Positions 25,906 to 34,747 of a stretch of DNA of 64,000 bases are shown here, in pieces. The translations under genes were made by a program, and so were the position numbers. This DNA is from an uncultured Porphyromonadaceae bacterium (GTDB taxonomy: Bacteria; Bacteroidota; Bacteroidia; Bacteroidales; UBA11471), in contig URHG01000002.1 in NCBI GenBank assembly GCA_900547555.1, positions 1-64,000 on the forward strand, read 5' to 3'. The notes under the pieces are model-generated. The model searched no databases. It saw nothing but the letters and a program-made list of their open reading frames with translations, and was not told the origin of the DNA. Position 1 is the stretch's first letter. Each line of letters starts with the position of its first letter.

Positions 25906-25913
25906 CAAAGATA
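25906..25913 (-). promoter_or_regulatory. -7 element for the hflX operon
   Basis: TATCTTTG on the minus strand, 17 bases before the ATG at 25889. It rules out the longer upstream reading of hflX. Confidence 0.65.
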
Positions 25914-25936
25914 GTAAGATTTTCGGAATATTGCCG

Positions 25937-26518
25937 TTAGCCGACCGTTTTGTCTTTTATCGGAGTGCGGCGAATGATACGTGCGGGATTGCCTGCGGCG
26001 ACCGAGTCGTCGGGAATATCTTTTACGACTACGCTTCCGGCTCCGATGATACAGCGGTTGCCGATGGTTACACCGGGACATATGACGGCTCCGCCGCCGA
26101 TCCAACAATCGTCGCCGATGGTAATCGCCTCTCCGTGTTCGACACCGGTTGCCCGCTCCTTGTAATCCAATGGGTGCATGGGACAATACATTTGTACATT
26201 GGGGCCGATGAGGATATTGCGTCCGAGTTTTACCGGAGCGGTGTCGAGTATAGTACAGTTGTAATTGATAAATCCGTTTTCACCCCCTTCTATCATGAAA
26301 CCGAAGTCGCATAAAAACGGAGGCTGTACCCGTAGGGAGGGGTGTGTATTCGGCAGCAATCGGCGCAGGGTTTCGTTTTCGGACAAACAATCGCTGAATG
26401 TTTCCCGATTATATTGTTCCACCAGTCGCAATGCGGCTTGGTGCATATCCATAAGTTCTTTATCGAAAGGAGAATAGACTTCTCCCGCCAGCATTTTTTC
26501 TTTTTCTGTCATAGCCAT
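25937..26518 (-). CDS. maltose/galactoside O-acetyltransferase-like (left-handed beta-helix)
   Basis: A 193-residue acetyl-CoA:sugar acetyltransferase of the LacA/Maa group. The N-terminal helical cap reads EKEKMLAGEVYSPFDKEL. The hexapeptide-repeat coil spans about residues 70-180 (GENGFINYNCTILDTAPVKL, IGDDCWIGGGAVICPGVTIG, IGAGSVVVKDIPDD). The catalytic His lies in the MHPLDYKER region. The physiological acceptor is unknown. Its ATG shares one base with the stop codon of yaaA (TAATG), so translation is coupled. Confidence 0.9.
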   Translation of the reverse strand: MAMTEKEKMLAGEVYSPFDKELMDMHQAALRLVEQYNRETFSDCLSENETLRRLLPNTHPSLRVQPPFLCDFGFMIEGGENGFINYNCTILDTAPVKLGRNILIGPNVQMYCPMHPLDYKERATGVEHGEAITIGDDCWIGGGAVICPGVTIGNRCIIGAGSVVVKDIPDDSVAAGNPARIIRRTPIKDKTVG

Positions 26519-27279
26519 TATTCGTGTGTAAAGATGTAGTTGTAATTATCGGAACGCAGCTCGTTGAATCGAAAACCTTCCCATTCGAAGGCTTGCAACA
26601 GTTCGGGGTTTTCGATTTTGTTTTTCAATAAGTAACGGGTAAGCGCACCTCGGGCCATTTTGGTGTAGATGACAATTGTTTTCCAGCCGTCGTTATGTCG
26701 TACTTGAAATTGTGGCGTGATGATGCGGGCTTTTGCTTCGACGGTTTTCCAATCGAAAAGACGGCGCATTTCATCGCTGGCTAAGTTGAACAGCGTCCCT
26801 CCGTGTACCTCGATTTCTTGTAGGAGGTAAGGGGTGAGTTTCGGACGCCAATAGTCGAAAAGGGGAATATCTCCCCACTCGGGCAAAGCGATGTTTCCTT
26901 CGGCACGGTAAGATTTGATTTTGTCGAGTGGGCGGAGCAGTCCGTAGACGAAAGAGGTGATGCGCAAACGTTCTTGGGCGTAGGCGATTTCTGCATCGGT
27001 GAAATCGTTTGGATTCAGTGTCTTGAATACGATTCCGGTATATGCGTTCAAGGCCGGTTGTGCAACGGTGTCGGTCGAATGAAAAATTTGGTACCGATGA
27101 AAATTTTCGTTGGCCAGTTTCGGCGGAAGGTGCAGTAAGCGACGCAATTCGTCGGGAGTGCGTTGTGCGAATGCCAAGGCTATTTCGTGGGCTTCTTTCC
27201 CGAATAGAGGATCTGTACCCCTCTTTCCTTCTTTCAAAGGCGGGCGGCTCATGGTCTTGGCGCAGGATAAAAGTATCAT
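26518..27279 (-). CDS. yaaA: peroxide stress protein YaaA (UPF0246)
   Basis: The YaaA family lowers free iron and protects DNA during peroxide stress in E. coli, and binds DNA. The 253-residue protein has the conserved opening MILLSCAKTM, the central block ALNAYTGIVFKTLN near residue 78 and FVYGLLRPLDKIKSYR near 112, and the C-terminal GWKTIVIYTKMARGALTRYL. Length is normal. A perfect -7 element lies 24 bases before the start. The downstream acetyltransferase overlaps by one base, forming a two-gene operon. Confidence 0.93.
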   Translation of the reverse strand: MILLSCAKTMSRPPLKEGKRGTDPLFGKEAHEIALAFAQRTPDELRRLLHLPPKLANENFHRYQIFHSTDTVAQPALNAYTGIVFKTLNPNDFTDAEIAYAQERLRITSFVYGLLRPLDKIKSYRAEGNIALPEWGDIPLFDYWRPKLTPYLLQEIEVHGGTLFNLASDEMRRLFDWKTVEAKARIITPQFQVRHNDGWKTIVIYTKMARGALTRYLLKNKIENPELLQAFEWEGFRFNELRSDNYNYIFTHE

Positions 27280-27302
27280 TTTTGACGTATGATGATTGCC
27301 TG

Positions 27303-27310
27303 CAAATATA
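27303..27310 (-). promoter_or_regulatory. -7 element for yaaA
   Basis: TATATTTG on the minus strand, 24 bases before the ATG at 27279. Confidence 0.6.
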
Positions 27311-27395
27311 GCGAAATAAGAATTATGGGGATAGCGGTATTCCCGTTTTGTTGGATAGTGGGGATTTTGTTACCGTTACATTTTCGGGCGGTTTC

Positions 27396-27435
27396 GGAAA
27401 AAGAACACGGGACGCGAATACTTCGCGTCCCGTGT
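27396..27435 (-). terminator. terminator of the acyl-CoA synthetase operon
   Basis: ACACGGGACGCGAA pairs perfectly with TTCGCGTCCCGTGT around a three-base loop; on the minus strand TCTTTTTCC follows. It starts about 20 bases past the stop at 27455. Confidence 0.85.
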
Positions 27436-27454
27436 CTACTCTCTTTTCTCCTTA

Positions 27455-29107
27455 TCAGGCCGGAGTGATACCCTGTTCTTGAAGCAGAGAAAGACCTAAA
27501 TCTTTGAGTTTGTATTTTTGTATTTTACCGCTTCCGGTAAGGGGAAATTCTTTGATAAAGAAGACGTATTTCGGAATTTTATGGCGGGAAATCTTTCCTT
27601 TACAGAAATCTTTCACGTCGGCTTCTTCGAGTGTTTCCCCCTCTTTCAAGATAATAAACGCTCCGACTTCCTCTCCGTATTTCCGGGAGGGAACGGCGGC
27701 GACTTGCACATCTTTGATTTGAGGTAGTTGATAAAGAAATTCTTCGATTTCGCGCGGGTAGATATTTTCGCCTCCTCGGATAATCATATCTTTGATGCGG
27801 CCGGTAATTTTGAAATTGCCTTCGGGTGTCTTTACACCGAGGTCGCCCGAGTGCAGGTATCCGTTTTTGTCTATGATTTCGGCTGTCGCTTCGGGCATTT
27901 TGTAATATCCTTTCATGATGTTGTAGCCCTTGCAACACATTTCGCCTTGCACGCCGACCGGACATTCTTCGAGTGTTTCGGGATCGATTACTTTTACATC
28001 TATTTCTGGTAGCGGGCCGCCTACGGTGGTTGCCCGCACTTCGAGCGGATCGTCGACTTTACTCTGGGTCATACCCGGAGAGGTCTCGGTAAGCCCGTAA
28101 ACGCTGGTGATTTCGGTCATGTACATCTTGTCCATGACTTCGCGCATGAGCCATTCGGGGCAGAGTGAACCTGCCATGATGCCGGTACGCAGAGATGATA
28201 GGTCGAACATACTGAACATCGGGTGGTTCAATTCTGCAATGAACATCGTAGGCACTCCGTAGAGAGCTGTGCAACGTTCTTTGTGTACCGAGGCAAGAAC
28301 GACCAACGGATCGAACCGCTCGAGCATTACGGCACATGCTCCATTGGTGATAATCGCCATGATACCCAATACGATACCGAAACAGTGAAACAAAGGAACC
28401 GGCAGACATACCCGGTCGTTTTCGGTAAATTTCATGCACTGACCTATGCAATAACCGTTGTTGGTGATATTGTGGTGGGTCAGCATCACGCCTTTGGGAA
28501 AACCTGTCGTTCCCGAGGTGTATTGCATGTTTACCACATCATAGCAGTTGAACCTGCTGTGGCAGGCTTCGAGTTTTTCATCATTTTGGGTCTGTCCCAG
28601 TAGGAGCAGTTCGGCCGTGTTGTACATGCCCCGATGCTTCTCTTGGCCGATGTAAATGACATTTTTCATGAACGGAAAACGCTCACTGTGCATGTTCCCT
28701 CTTTGCGATGTCCGCAGCTCGGGTAGCATGGTATAGGTCATATCCACATAGTCGCTGTCGAACGTTCCGTTGGAAATACATAGCGTATGCAGATCGGCGT
28801 TATCGGTGAGATATTCCAGCTCGTGTTGCTTGTAATTGGTATTGACGGTAACGAGTACGGCTCCTATTTTGGCCGAAGCGAAAAGGAATGTGAGCCAATC
28901 GGGGACATTGGTTGCCCAGATACCGACGTGTGAACCTGTGGTTACACCTATCGATAACAATCCTTTTGCCAGATTATTGACTCGTTGGTCGAATTGTTTG
29001 TAGGTGAATCGTAAATCTCGGTCGGAGTAAACGATAAATTCTTTGCCGGGGGTCTTTTCTGCCCAATATTCGAGCCATTCGCCCAAAGTTTTTTCAAACA
29101 GTTGCAT
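27455..29107 (-). CDS. acyl-CoA synthetase (AMP-forming, FadD-like)
   Basis: A 550-residue ANL-superfamily enzyme that activates a carboxylic acid through an acyl-AMP to the CoA thioester. The ATP/AMP signature YTSGTTGFPKGVMLTHHN lies near residues 196-213, VYGLTETSPGMTQ near 335, the hinge GRIKDMIIRGGENIYPREIE near 436-455, and the catalytic Lys in GSGKIQKYKL near the C-terminus. The substrate is probably a fatty or aromatic acid. It is cotranscribed after the XRE-cupin regulator (17-base gap), a pairing seen in many bacteria in which the regulator controls the synthetase. Confidence 0.93.
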   Translation of the reverse strand: MQLFEKTLGEWLEYWAEKTPGKEFIVYSDRDLRFTYKQFDQRVNNLAKGLLSIGVTTGSHVGIWATNVPDWLTFLFASAKIGAVLVTVNTNYKQHELEYLTDNADLHTLCISNGTFDSDYVDMTYTMLPELRTSQRGNMHSERFPFMKNVIYIGQEKHRGMYNTAELLLLGQTQNDEKLEACHSRFNCYDVVNMQYTSGTTGFPKGVMLTHHNITNNGYCIGQCMKFTENDRVCLPVPLFHCFGIVLGIMAIITNGACAVMLERFDPLVVLASVHKERCTALYGVPTMFIAELNHPMFSMFDLSSLRTGIMAGSLCPEWLMREVMDKMYMTEITSVYGLTETSPGMTQSKVDDPLEVRATTVGGPLPEIDVKVIDPETLEECPVGVQGEMCCKGYNIMKGYYKMPEATAEIIDKNGYLHSGDLGVKTPEGNFKITGRIKDMIIRGGENIYPREIEEFLYQLPQIKDVQVAAVPSRKYGEEVGAFIILKEGETLEEADVKDFCKGKISRHKIPKYVFFIKEFPLTGSGKIQKYKLKDLGLSLLQEQGITPA

Positions 29108-29124
29108 GACGATTCAGTGTTTGG

Positions 29125-29697
29125 TTAGACCGGAACATAGACAACAGCCAAAATTTTGGCCGTCCGGTCTCCGTAAGCGTGTACGTGATGCGGTACGATA
29201 GAATCGTAGTAGATGCTTTCTCCTGTGTTGAGAATATAATTTTCGTTGCCGTAGGTAATTTCGATGCTGCCTTCGGTTACGACGATAAACTCTTCGCCTT
29301 CGTGCGATGACAGTTCGTGCTCGTCTTTTTCGATAGGAGATATTTCGATGGTAAACGGTTCCATGTGCCGGTTGGCCTTGTTGCGTGCCAGCGAGTGGTA
29401 ACACATGTGCGTAGGTGTCCGCGCCGAGTTGGTCGAGAAACTTACATCGGCACAATCGGTATTTGATACAGCCGGTCCCAGATCATCGAGGTCGTCGAGT
29501 AATGTACCTAAACGCAATCCCAGTACCCGGGCTATTTTCAGGAGGATCGATAGTGCGGGCAGGTCGGTGTTTTCTTCTATGCGATTAAGTTGTTCGATTC
29601 CGATTCCCGTCTGTTGAGAAAGTTCTTCTATCGTTATCTTTTTTTCATTGCGGAAATGTTGTATTTTATTTCCCACAAAGCTCATATTTTGTGCCAT
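29125..29697 (-). CDS. XRE-family regulator with C-terminal cupin domain
   Basis: A 190-residue regulator with an N-terminal HTH_3 (FRNEKKITIEELSQQTGIGI, residues 16-35, with RIEENTDLPALSILLKIARVL) and a C-terminal cupin_2 domain at about 115-188 (HSLARN, HEGEEFIVVTEGSIEI, GESIYYDSIVPHHVHAYGD). The His residues in the cupin could bind a metal or small ligand. The gene is first in an operon with the acyl-CoA synthetase. A 7-5-7 palindrome overlaps its -7 element and is a natural autoregulatory operator candidate. Fatty-acid or acyl-CoA sensing is inference from the neighbour. Confidence 0.92.
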   Translation of the reverse strand: MAQNMSFVGNKIQHFRNEKKITIEELSQQTGIGIEQLNRIEENTDLPALSILLKIARVLGLRLGTLLDDLDDLGPAVSNTDCADVSFSTNSARTPTHMCYHSLARNKANRHMEPFTIEISPIEKDEHELSSHEGEEFIVVTEGSIEITYGNENYILNTGESIYYDSIVPHHVHAYGDRTAKILAVVYVPV

Positions 29698-29714
29698 TTT
29701 TTTGTGATGAGTTC

Positions 29715-29733
29715 ATAACTTGTGCAAAGTTAT
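29715..29733 (-). promoter_or_regulatory. promoter with overlapping palindromic operator for the XRE-cupin operon
   Basis: ATAACTTGTGCAAAGTTAT is a perfect 7-base inverted repeat with a 5-base spacer. Inside it, TAACTTTG on the minus strand (29725-29732) matches the -7 pattern TAnnTTTG. The site starts 18 bases before the regulator ATG. A dimeric HTH protein bound here would block the promoter. The palindrome and -7 are seen; the regulator identity is inferred. Confidence 0.6.
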
Positions 29734-29796
29734 AATTTTTTCGGGGTTAAAAGCAACAAAAAATGCGATTAAAAAGACACCTGCGAAAATCCTGTA

Positions 29797-31032
29797 TTAC
29801 CAACCCGAGGTAGAGCCTCCTCCTCCGGAAAGGCCACCGCCGAATCCGCCGCCGAAGTTTCCCCCTCCGAATCCTCCTCCCCGGCCTCTTCCTCCTGCAA
29901 TCGGAACGATAATGATGGGCAGGGTATAAGGTACGACGTTTTCGAAATGGCAATGCCGGCAACGATACCTTTTTTCTCCGAGTCCGCTTTGAAAAGGAGT
30001 TGCCGGAGAAAGTACCCGGTCGCTTTCGAGCGAATATGTGTGAGCATGGCAACGGGGGCACTCGGTATAATGAGATTCTTTGTTGGGGTAAGCATAGATC
30101 TCGGTCGTTCCGCAGTTGTCGCACAACCACACGTCATAATCGACGGATTGCGCGATTTCTTCGGCATTTTCTTTGGACGTAAGGAACTTGTTATCCTCTT
30201 CTTCATTCAGTTTGTGCATGGAGTGTCCGCAGTTCTCGCATGTCCGTTTGGCGTTTCGCAGCTTGTGCATGCGGTTGCGTACCGACAAATAGGTGAAAAG
30301 ATTGAAAAGCGGGAATATTACAGCCATGATTTTCAGTGTGGGAAGTTGATTTTCCAAAGCCTTGTAACGGGCCGATGGATTTGTTTCCCCCTGCTGTGGG
30401 GTACGCATCATGAGTAACATGACAATGGAGAAAAGCAATGATAGTCCGAGATACATTTCTATCAGGAATAACCAGTCTCCTTCCTCTACGGTCGTATTGG
30501 CATATACTTCTTCCCGATTGCCGGGATTTTCGATGATATTGCACATGCGATTTATCCCTTGCACCATACCTAAGTCATAATCACCCTGCCTGAAAGCGGG
30601 TAGCATGTATTGGGCTTGTATGCGTTTGCACACGGCGTCGGGTAAAATTCCTTCCATGCCATAACCGACTTCAAAACGAATTTTCCGCTGGTCGAGTACA
30701 AACAGTACCAATACGCCGTTATCATTCTCTTTTTGTCCGATGCCCCATCGTGCAAATAGTTCGTTGGAAAACGATTCGAGATCTTGTTCTCCGATCGATT
30801 CCACCACAACCACAGCTATTTCGGCGGTCGTACTCTTTCTTAGAGAATCGAGTCTTGTATTGATGAGACTTTCGGCTTGCGGGCCGAGTATCCCGTCGGG
30901 ATTGGAAACAAATCTCCGCACGTCGGCTTTTTGCATGTTTGGGACGGTTTCCACCGTATATTCCGCTGCACGGGTGAATCCGCAGAAAAAAAGCAGCAGA
31001 AAAAGAAACAATTGTATTTTTTGTGTGCTCAT
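29797..31032 (-). CDS. TPM-domain (YgcG-like) membrane protein with zinc ribbons and Gly-rich tail
   Basis: A 411-residue protein: signal peptide (1-22), TPM domain at about 30-180 (VSNPDGILGPQAESLINTRL, GVLVLFVLDQRKIRFEVGYG), two membrane segments (about 192-212 and 232-252), then cytoplasmic-side zinc-ribbon-like cysteine pairs (CENCGH, CDNCG, CPRCHA, CRHCHF). It ends with a glycine-rich tail (GGGFGGGNFGGGFGGG) and SGW. TPM domains act as phosphatases or photosystem repair factors in plants and as YgcG in bacteria; the role here is unknown. The gene begins 9 bases after dgt and is cotranscribed with it. Confidence 0.85.
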   Translation of the reverse strand: MSTQKIQLFLFLLLFFCGFTRAAEYTVETVPNMQKADVRRFVSNPDGILGPQAESLINTRLDSLRKSTTAEIAVVVVESIGEQDLESFSNELFARWGIGQKENDNGVLVLFVLDQRKIRFEVGYGMEGILPDAVCKRIQAQYMLPAFRQGDYDLGMVQGINRMCNIIENPGNREEVYANTTVEEGDWLFLIEMYLGLSLLFSIVMLLMMRTPQQGETNPSARYKALENQLPTLKIMAVIFPLFNLFTYLSVRNRMHKLRNAKRTCENCGHSMHKLNEEEDNKFLTSKENAEEIAQSVDYDVWLCDNCGTTEIYAYPNKESHYTECPRCHAHTYSLESDRVLSPATPFQSGLGEKRYRCRHCHFENVVPYTLPIIIVPIAGGRGRGGGFGGGNFGGGFGGGLSGGGGSTSGW

Positions 31033-31041
31033 AATCGTTTT

Positions 31042-32391
31042 TTATAAGGCGGGTAGACTCATACCGTTGATTTTGCGATAGAGGTCGAGAGCATAGACAT
31101 CGGTCATACCCGAGATGTAGTCTATGACGGCTTGTATGCGGGTAAAGGTGTCTGCACTTTGCATTTCGTACTGTCCGGGAACTTTGTTGAGAAGCAGTTG
31201 CGAATAGGCTTTTTCGGGTTTGAGCACGGCGTCGATAAGCTTGTCGAGCAGTACGGTGATGATGCGGTTACCGGCCAGCTCGATATCGAGGACGTCCGAT
31301 GCTTTGTATATATGTTTATAAGCTGTTTTTGAACATTCTCGGTAGGCATTGCGGGGAATATCGCTTATTTGCTCGATGAGACAGCCTTTGATTTTTCCCC
31401 GCAGCAATTCGTCGTCGAGAGCGATGAATTGCCGGGAGCATTCGTCGACCAATTTGCCGATAACGCACGAACGCAAATAGGCGATTTGTTCGTTCAAGTC
31501 CGAGACGAGACGCAGGTTTTCTTCGATTTTACTACGCCTTTCTCCTGTGAAAAAATTCAGGAACAAATTTTCTACGACGTCGGTGGTGAGGATTTTCAAC
31601 TTATGGGCATCTTCGATATCCATGATTTGATAGCAAATGTCGTCGGCTGCTTCGACCAGATATACCAGAGGATGCCGGCAGTAGCGAACGCCACTGTCGG
31701 GAATACGCAGCATGCCCAGTTCGTCGGCGATACGGATAAAGTCTTCCCGTTCCGACGTGAAAAAGCCCAGTTTCCCTTTCTCTCCGGCAAGAGTCGATTC
31801 GTAGGGATATTTGACGATAGAAGCCAGTGTCGAGTAGGTCATGACAAACCCTCCTTCACGCCGGCCTTCGAATTTGTGGGTCAGCAAGCGGAATGCGTTG
31901 GCATTTCCCTCGAAGTGGGTGAGGTCTTTCCATTGGTCATCGTTGAGTGCGAGCGTTTTTTTCAAAGCCAATCCGTTTCCTTCCGAGAAATAGGTGGCGA
32001 TGGCTTTTTCACCCGAATGCCCGAATGGGGGATTACCCAAGTCGTGTGCCAGACAAGCTGCCGCAACGATGGAACCGATCCCGTTGAACTTGTCGACCCA
32101 TGCTTCGTTTTTATATTTTTCGGTGAGGGCTGCCGATATGTTGTTTCCCAACGACCGGCCTACGCATGATACTTCGAGGCTGTGCGTGAGTCGGTTGTGT
32201 ACGAATATACTGCCGGGCAGCGGAAAAACCTGTGTCTTGTTCTGCAACCGGCGGAAAGGCGACGAGAAGACCAAGCGGTCGTAGTCGCGCTGGAAGTCGG
32301 TGCGGGTGTGCTGATGTGCATCATGGTAACGTTCCAGTCCGAAACGTTTCGACGACAGCAGCCGTTCCCAACTCATGATTCTTTCGTCCAT
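31042..32391 (-). CDS. dgt: deoxyguanosinetriphosphate triphosphohydrolase-like (dNTPase)
   Basis: An HD-domain enzyme that removes triphosphate from dNTPs. The 449-residue protein opens with RTDFQRDYDRLVFSSPFRRL, followed by NKTQVFPL. It carries the metal-binding HD motif AACLAHDLGNPPFGHSGEKA near residues 110-130, and the second metal Asp is in VYLVEAADDICYQIMD near 235. Length matches the long-form dGTPase subfamily. It lies opposite dut, across 176 bases, so two genes that control nucleotide pools are divergent. A -7 element lies 30 bases before the start. Confidence 0.93.
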   Translation of the reverse strand: MDERIMSWERLLSSKRFGLERYHDAHQHTRTDFQRDYDRLVFSSPFRRLQNKTQVFPLPGSIFVHNRLTHSLEVSCVGRSLGNNISAALTEKYKNEAWVDKFNGIGSIVAAACLAHDLGNPPFGHSGEKAIATYFSEGNGLALKKTLALNDDQWKDLTHFEGNANAFRLLTHKFEGRREGGFVMTYSTLASIVKYPYESTLAGEKGKLGFFTSEREDFIRIADELGMLRIPDSGVRYCRHPLVYLVEAADDICYQIMDIEDAHKLKILTTDVVENLFLNFFTGERRSKIEENLRLVSDLNEQIAYLRSCVIGKLVDECSRQFIALDDELLRGKIKGCLIEQISDIPRNAYRECSKTAYKHIYKASDVLDIELAGNRIITVLLDKLIDAVLKPEKAYSQLLLNKVPGQYEMQSADTFTRIQAVIDYISGMTDVYALDLYRKINGMSLPAL

Positions 32392-32420
32392 AGTTTTTTC
32401 TCCTCTGTGAGAATAGATGG

Positions 32421-32428
32421 CAAAGATA
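32421..32428 (-). promoter_or_regulatory. -7 element for dgt
   Basis: TATCTTTG on the minus strand, 30 bases before the dgt ATG at 32391. Confidence 0.6.
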
Positions 32429-32521
32429 GAAAAAGTTGCCGTATCCCGCTAATTTTAGGGGAAAGTTGCTTGCTAACGGTAAAAAATGAAAAAATAGGCA
32501 GTAAGTTTCGTCAGATTTCGT

Positions 32522-32529
32522 TATTTTCG
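32522..32529 (+). promoter_or_regulatory. variant -7 element for the dut operon
   Basis: TATTTTCG, one base from TAnnTTTG, lies 38 bases before the dut start. The same TTCG variant occurs before the glycosyltransferase at 42394. Confidence 0.35.
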
Positions 32530-32567
32530 CCGATAATATATTTTAATAAAACCCACTGCGTTGCATT

Positions 32568-33005
32568 ATGGAAACAAACGTAAAAATCATCAATCGATCG
32601 AAACACCCGCTTCCCGCATATGAAACATCTCAATCGGCCGGCATGGATATTCGGGCCAATCTCGATGCGCCTATCGTATTGAGGCCCATGCAACGGGTGT
32701 TGGTTCCTACCGGCCTGTATATCGAATTGCCTGCCGGTTATGAGGCTCAGATGCGTCCGCGTAGCGGATTGGCATTGAAGAAAGGTATTACTTTGCTGAA
32801 CACGCCCGGAACGATCGATGCCGATTATCGGGGAGAGATAGGTGTGATTCTCATCAATCTTTCCGATGAAGATTTTACGATTGCCGATGGTGAACGTATC
32901 TGCCAGATGGTGGTCGCTCCACATAGCCGTGTCGTATGGACCGAGGTTGAGATGTTGGCCGATAGTGAACGTGGTGCCGGCGGGTTTGGTCATACCGGTG
33001 TATAA
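32568..33005 (+). CDS. dut: deoxyuridine 5'-triphosphate nucleotidohydrolase (dUTPase)
   Basis: Converts dUTP to dUMP, which keeps uracil out of DNA and supplies thymidylate synthesis. The 145-residue protein shows all five family motifs in order: SAGMDI (23-28), RPRSGLA (63-69), NTPGTIDADYRGE (77-89), GERICQMV (near 107) and GAGGFGHTG at the C-terminus. Length is that of the trimeric dUTPases. It heads a run of same-strand genes with small gaps (TPR protein after 29 bases) extending to the flippase. Confidence 0.96.
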   Translation: METNVKIINRSKHPLPAYETSQSAGMDIRANLDAPIVLRPMQRVLVPTGLYIELPAGYEAQMRPRSGLALKKGITLLNTPGTIDADYRGEIGVILINLSDEDFTIADGERICQMVVAPHSRVVWTEVEMLADSERGAGGFGHTGV

Positions 33006-33034
33006 CAATGTATTAACCGCAGTTTCGATTTTTT

Positions 33035-34747
33035 ATGAAACGATCTGTCTGTTTGTTTTTTGTCGCCATTGGTTTGCTTTTCCCTTTGTCGCAGGCGAAA
33101 GGGCGGGATACGGCAACTCGGTTGCAAGACGGGAATAAAGCACAGTATGCCTATTTCGAGGCGATGCGTCTCAAAGGCTCGGGGCAACATGCTGCGGCTT
33201 TTGATTTGCTGCGTTATGCCGTCGAGCTCGATACGACGCTTGCTGCGGCTTATTCCGAAATGGCCGGTTATTACTTTACGTTGCGGGACGCCTCCACCGG
33301 GTATCGTTATTTGTTGAAAGCTGTGGATTTTGCGCCCGATAACCGATGGTATATTCTTTCGGCGGCGGAGTGTGCACGTCAGGTACGCGACTATAACCGG
33401 GCCGATTCCCTGTACGGAATGTACTTGGAGTTGAAACCGTCCGATTTTGAAGTCCTCATGCGGCGGGCCGATGTGTGTCTGCTCAAAGGCGATCCGCAGA
33501 AAGCTCTTGACGCTTACAATCGGTTTGAAGAACAGTACGGTGCCGGAGAAAGCACTATTTTGCAAAAGGCGCGTATTTACCATTTGATGCAGGCACGCGA
33601 GCAGAGTTATGAAGAAATGGAGCGCCTTATCGCTGCCCACCCCCGTAATGTGGGATATGTCATATTGCTGGGAGACCTTTATCTCGATGCCGAGCGCTAC
33701 GATGATGCCTATCGTATGTATATGCAGGCTCGTGCGATTGACCCAGAAAATGAGACTCTGTATCTTTCCCTTCTCAATTATTATCGTGGGAAGAATGATT
33801 GGAAATCGTATATGGCGCAGGCCGATACGGTACTTTTTCATAGCGATTTGCCGGCCGATACCCGATTGTCGGTATTACCTTATGTCGTGCAGATACTTTC
33901 GGACGATAAAGCCCGATTGGATTCTGTTATGACGCGCCTGTGCGACTTGTATCCCCATGATGCCGATTTGCGGAAATTATATAGTGAAATACTGATTCAT
34001 GCCGGCGATTATTCCCGGGCACAGGAACAGCTCGAAGTTGCTATCGATATAGCTCCCGATGAGGATTTATGGCAAAGACTTTTTTCGATATTGGTCGATC
34101 AAAATGACAATGAAGCACTTATTGCGGCGGCTCGAAGAGCCATAAGCGAGTCGCCCGAGGTGGGACGTTATTATTTGATTGTGGCTTCTTCGCAACTGGT
34201 TGCCGAGCGTTATGATGAGGCCGAAGCCACATTGCAGTCCGGTTTGGCCGTGCAGAAAATAGGTTCCGATCCGCTGATGCGTTCCGAGTTTTACACACTT
34301 TTCGGAGACATCGCTTTTCGACAGAACAAAACCGAAGAGGCTTTTGCTTATTATGACAAGGCGCTGGAAAACAATCCGCAGAATTACGGTGCGCTGAATA
34401 ATTACAGTTATTATTTGGCATTATTGGGAAAAAATCTCGATAAGGCCGAACGTATGAGCGGAGAGGTGATAAAGGCCAACCCCGATAATGCCACTTATCT
34501 CGATACCTATGCTTGGGTATATTTCAAACAGGGTCGTTACTCGTTGGCGCGGTTGTACCTCAAAAAAGCCCTCGATCTTTCCAAAGAAGCCAGTGCCGAG
34601 ATGTACGAGCATTACGGCGATGTACTGGCCGTAACGGGAAATGAAGCCGAGGCTGTCGGGTGGTGGAAAAAAGCGGTCGATGCGGGAGGCGATTCCGAGA
34701 TATTGCGTCGTAAAATAGCAGAGAAGAGATACATCGGGAATGAGTAG
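33035..34747 (+). CDS. tetratricopeptide repeat protein, exported
   Basis: A 570-residue protein with a signal peptide (1-22, ending LSQAKG) and helical repeats throughout. TPR-like units are clear at about 30-65 (AFDLLRYAVELDTTLAAAY), 110-145 (ADSLYGMYLELKP), 195-230, 290-345 and most strikingly 395-555 (AFAYYDKALENNPQNYGALN, YLDTYAWVYFKQGRYSLARL). It probably scaffolds envelope assembly in the periplasm. It overlaps the following DUF4292 gene by 8 bases, and the next gene overlaps that one by one base, so the three are translationally coupled. The partner is not known. Confidence 0.88.
   Translation: MKRSVCLFFVAIGLLFPLSQAKGRDTATRLQDGNKAQYAYFEAMRLKGSGQHAAAFDLLRYAVELDTTLAAAYSEMAGYYFTLRDASTGYRYLLKAVDFAPDNRWYILSAAECARQVRDYNRADSLYGMYLELKPSDFEVLMRRADVCLLKGDPQKALDAYNRFEEQYGAGESTILQKARIYHLMQAREQSYEEMERLIAAHPRNVGYVILLGDLYLDAERYDDAYRMYMQARAIDPENETLYLSLLNYYRGKNDWKSYMAQADTVLFHSDLPADTRLSVLPYVVQILSDDKARLDSVMTRLCDLYPHDADLRKLYSEILIHAGDYSRAQEQLEVAIDIAPDEDLWQRLFSILVDQNDNEALIAAARRAISESPEVGRYYLIVASSQLVAERYDEAEATLQSGLAVQKIGSDPLMRSEFYTLFGDIAFRQNKTEEAFAYYDKALENNPQNYGALNNYSYYLALLGKNLDKAERMSGEVIKANPDNATYLDTYAWVYFKQGRYSLARLYLKKALDLSKEASAEMYEHYGDVLAVTGNEAEAVGWWKKAVDAGGDSEILRRKIAEKRYIGNE

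Noticed and set aside
25890..26186. N-terminal extension of hflX
   Set aside because: Arginine-rich, unlike HflX, overlaps the acetyltransferase gene, and lies upstream of a perfect -7 element.
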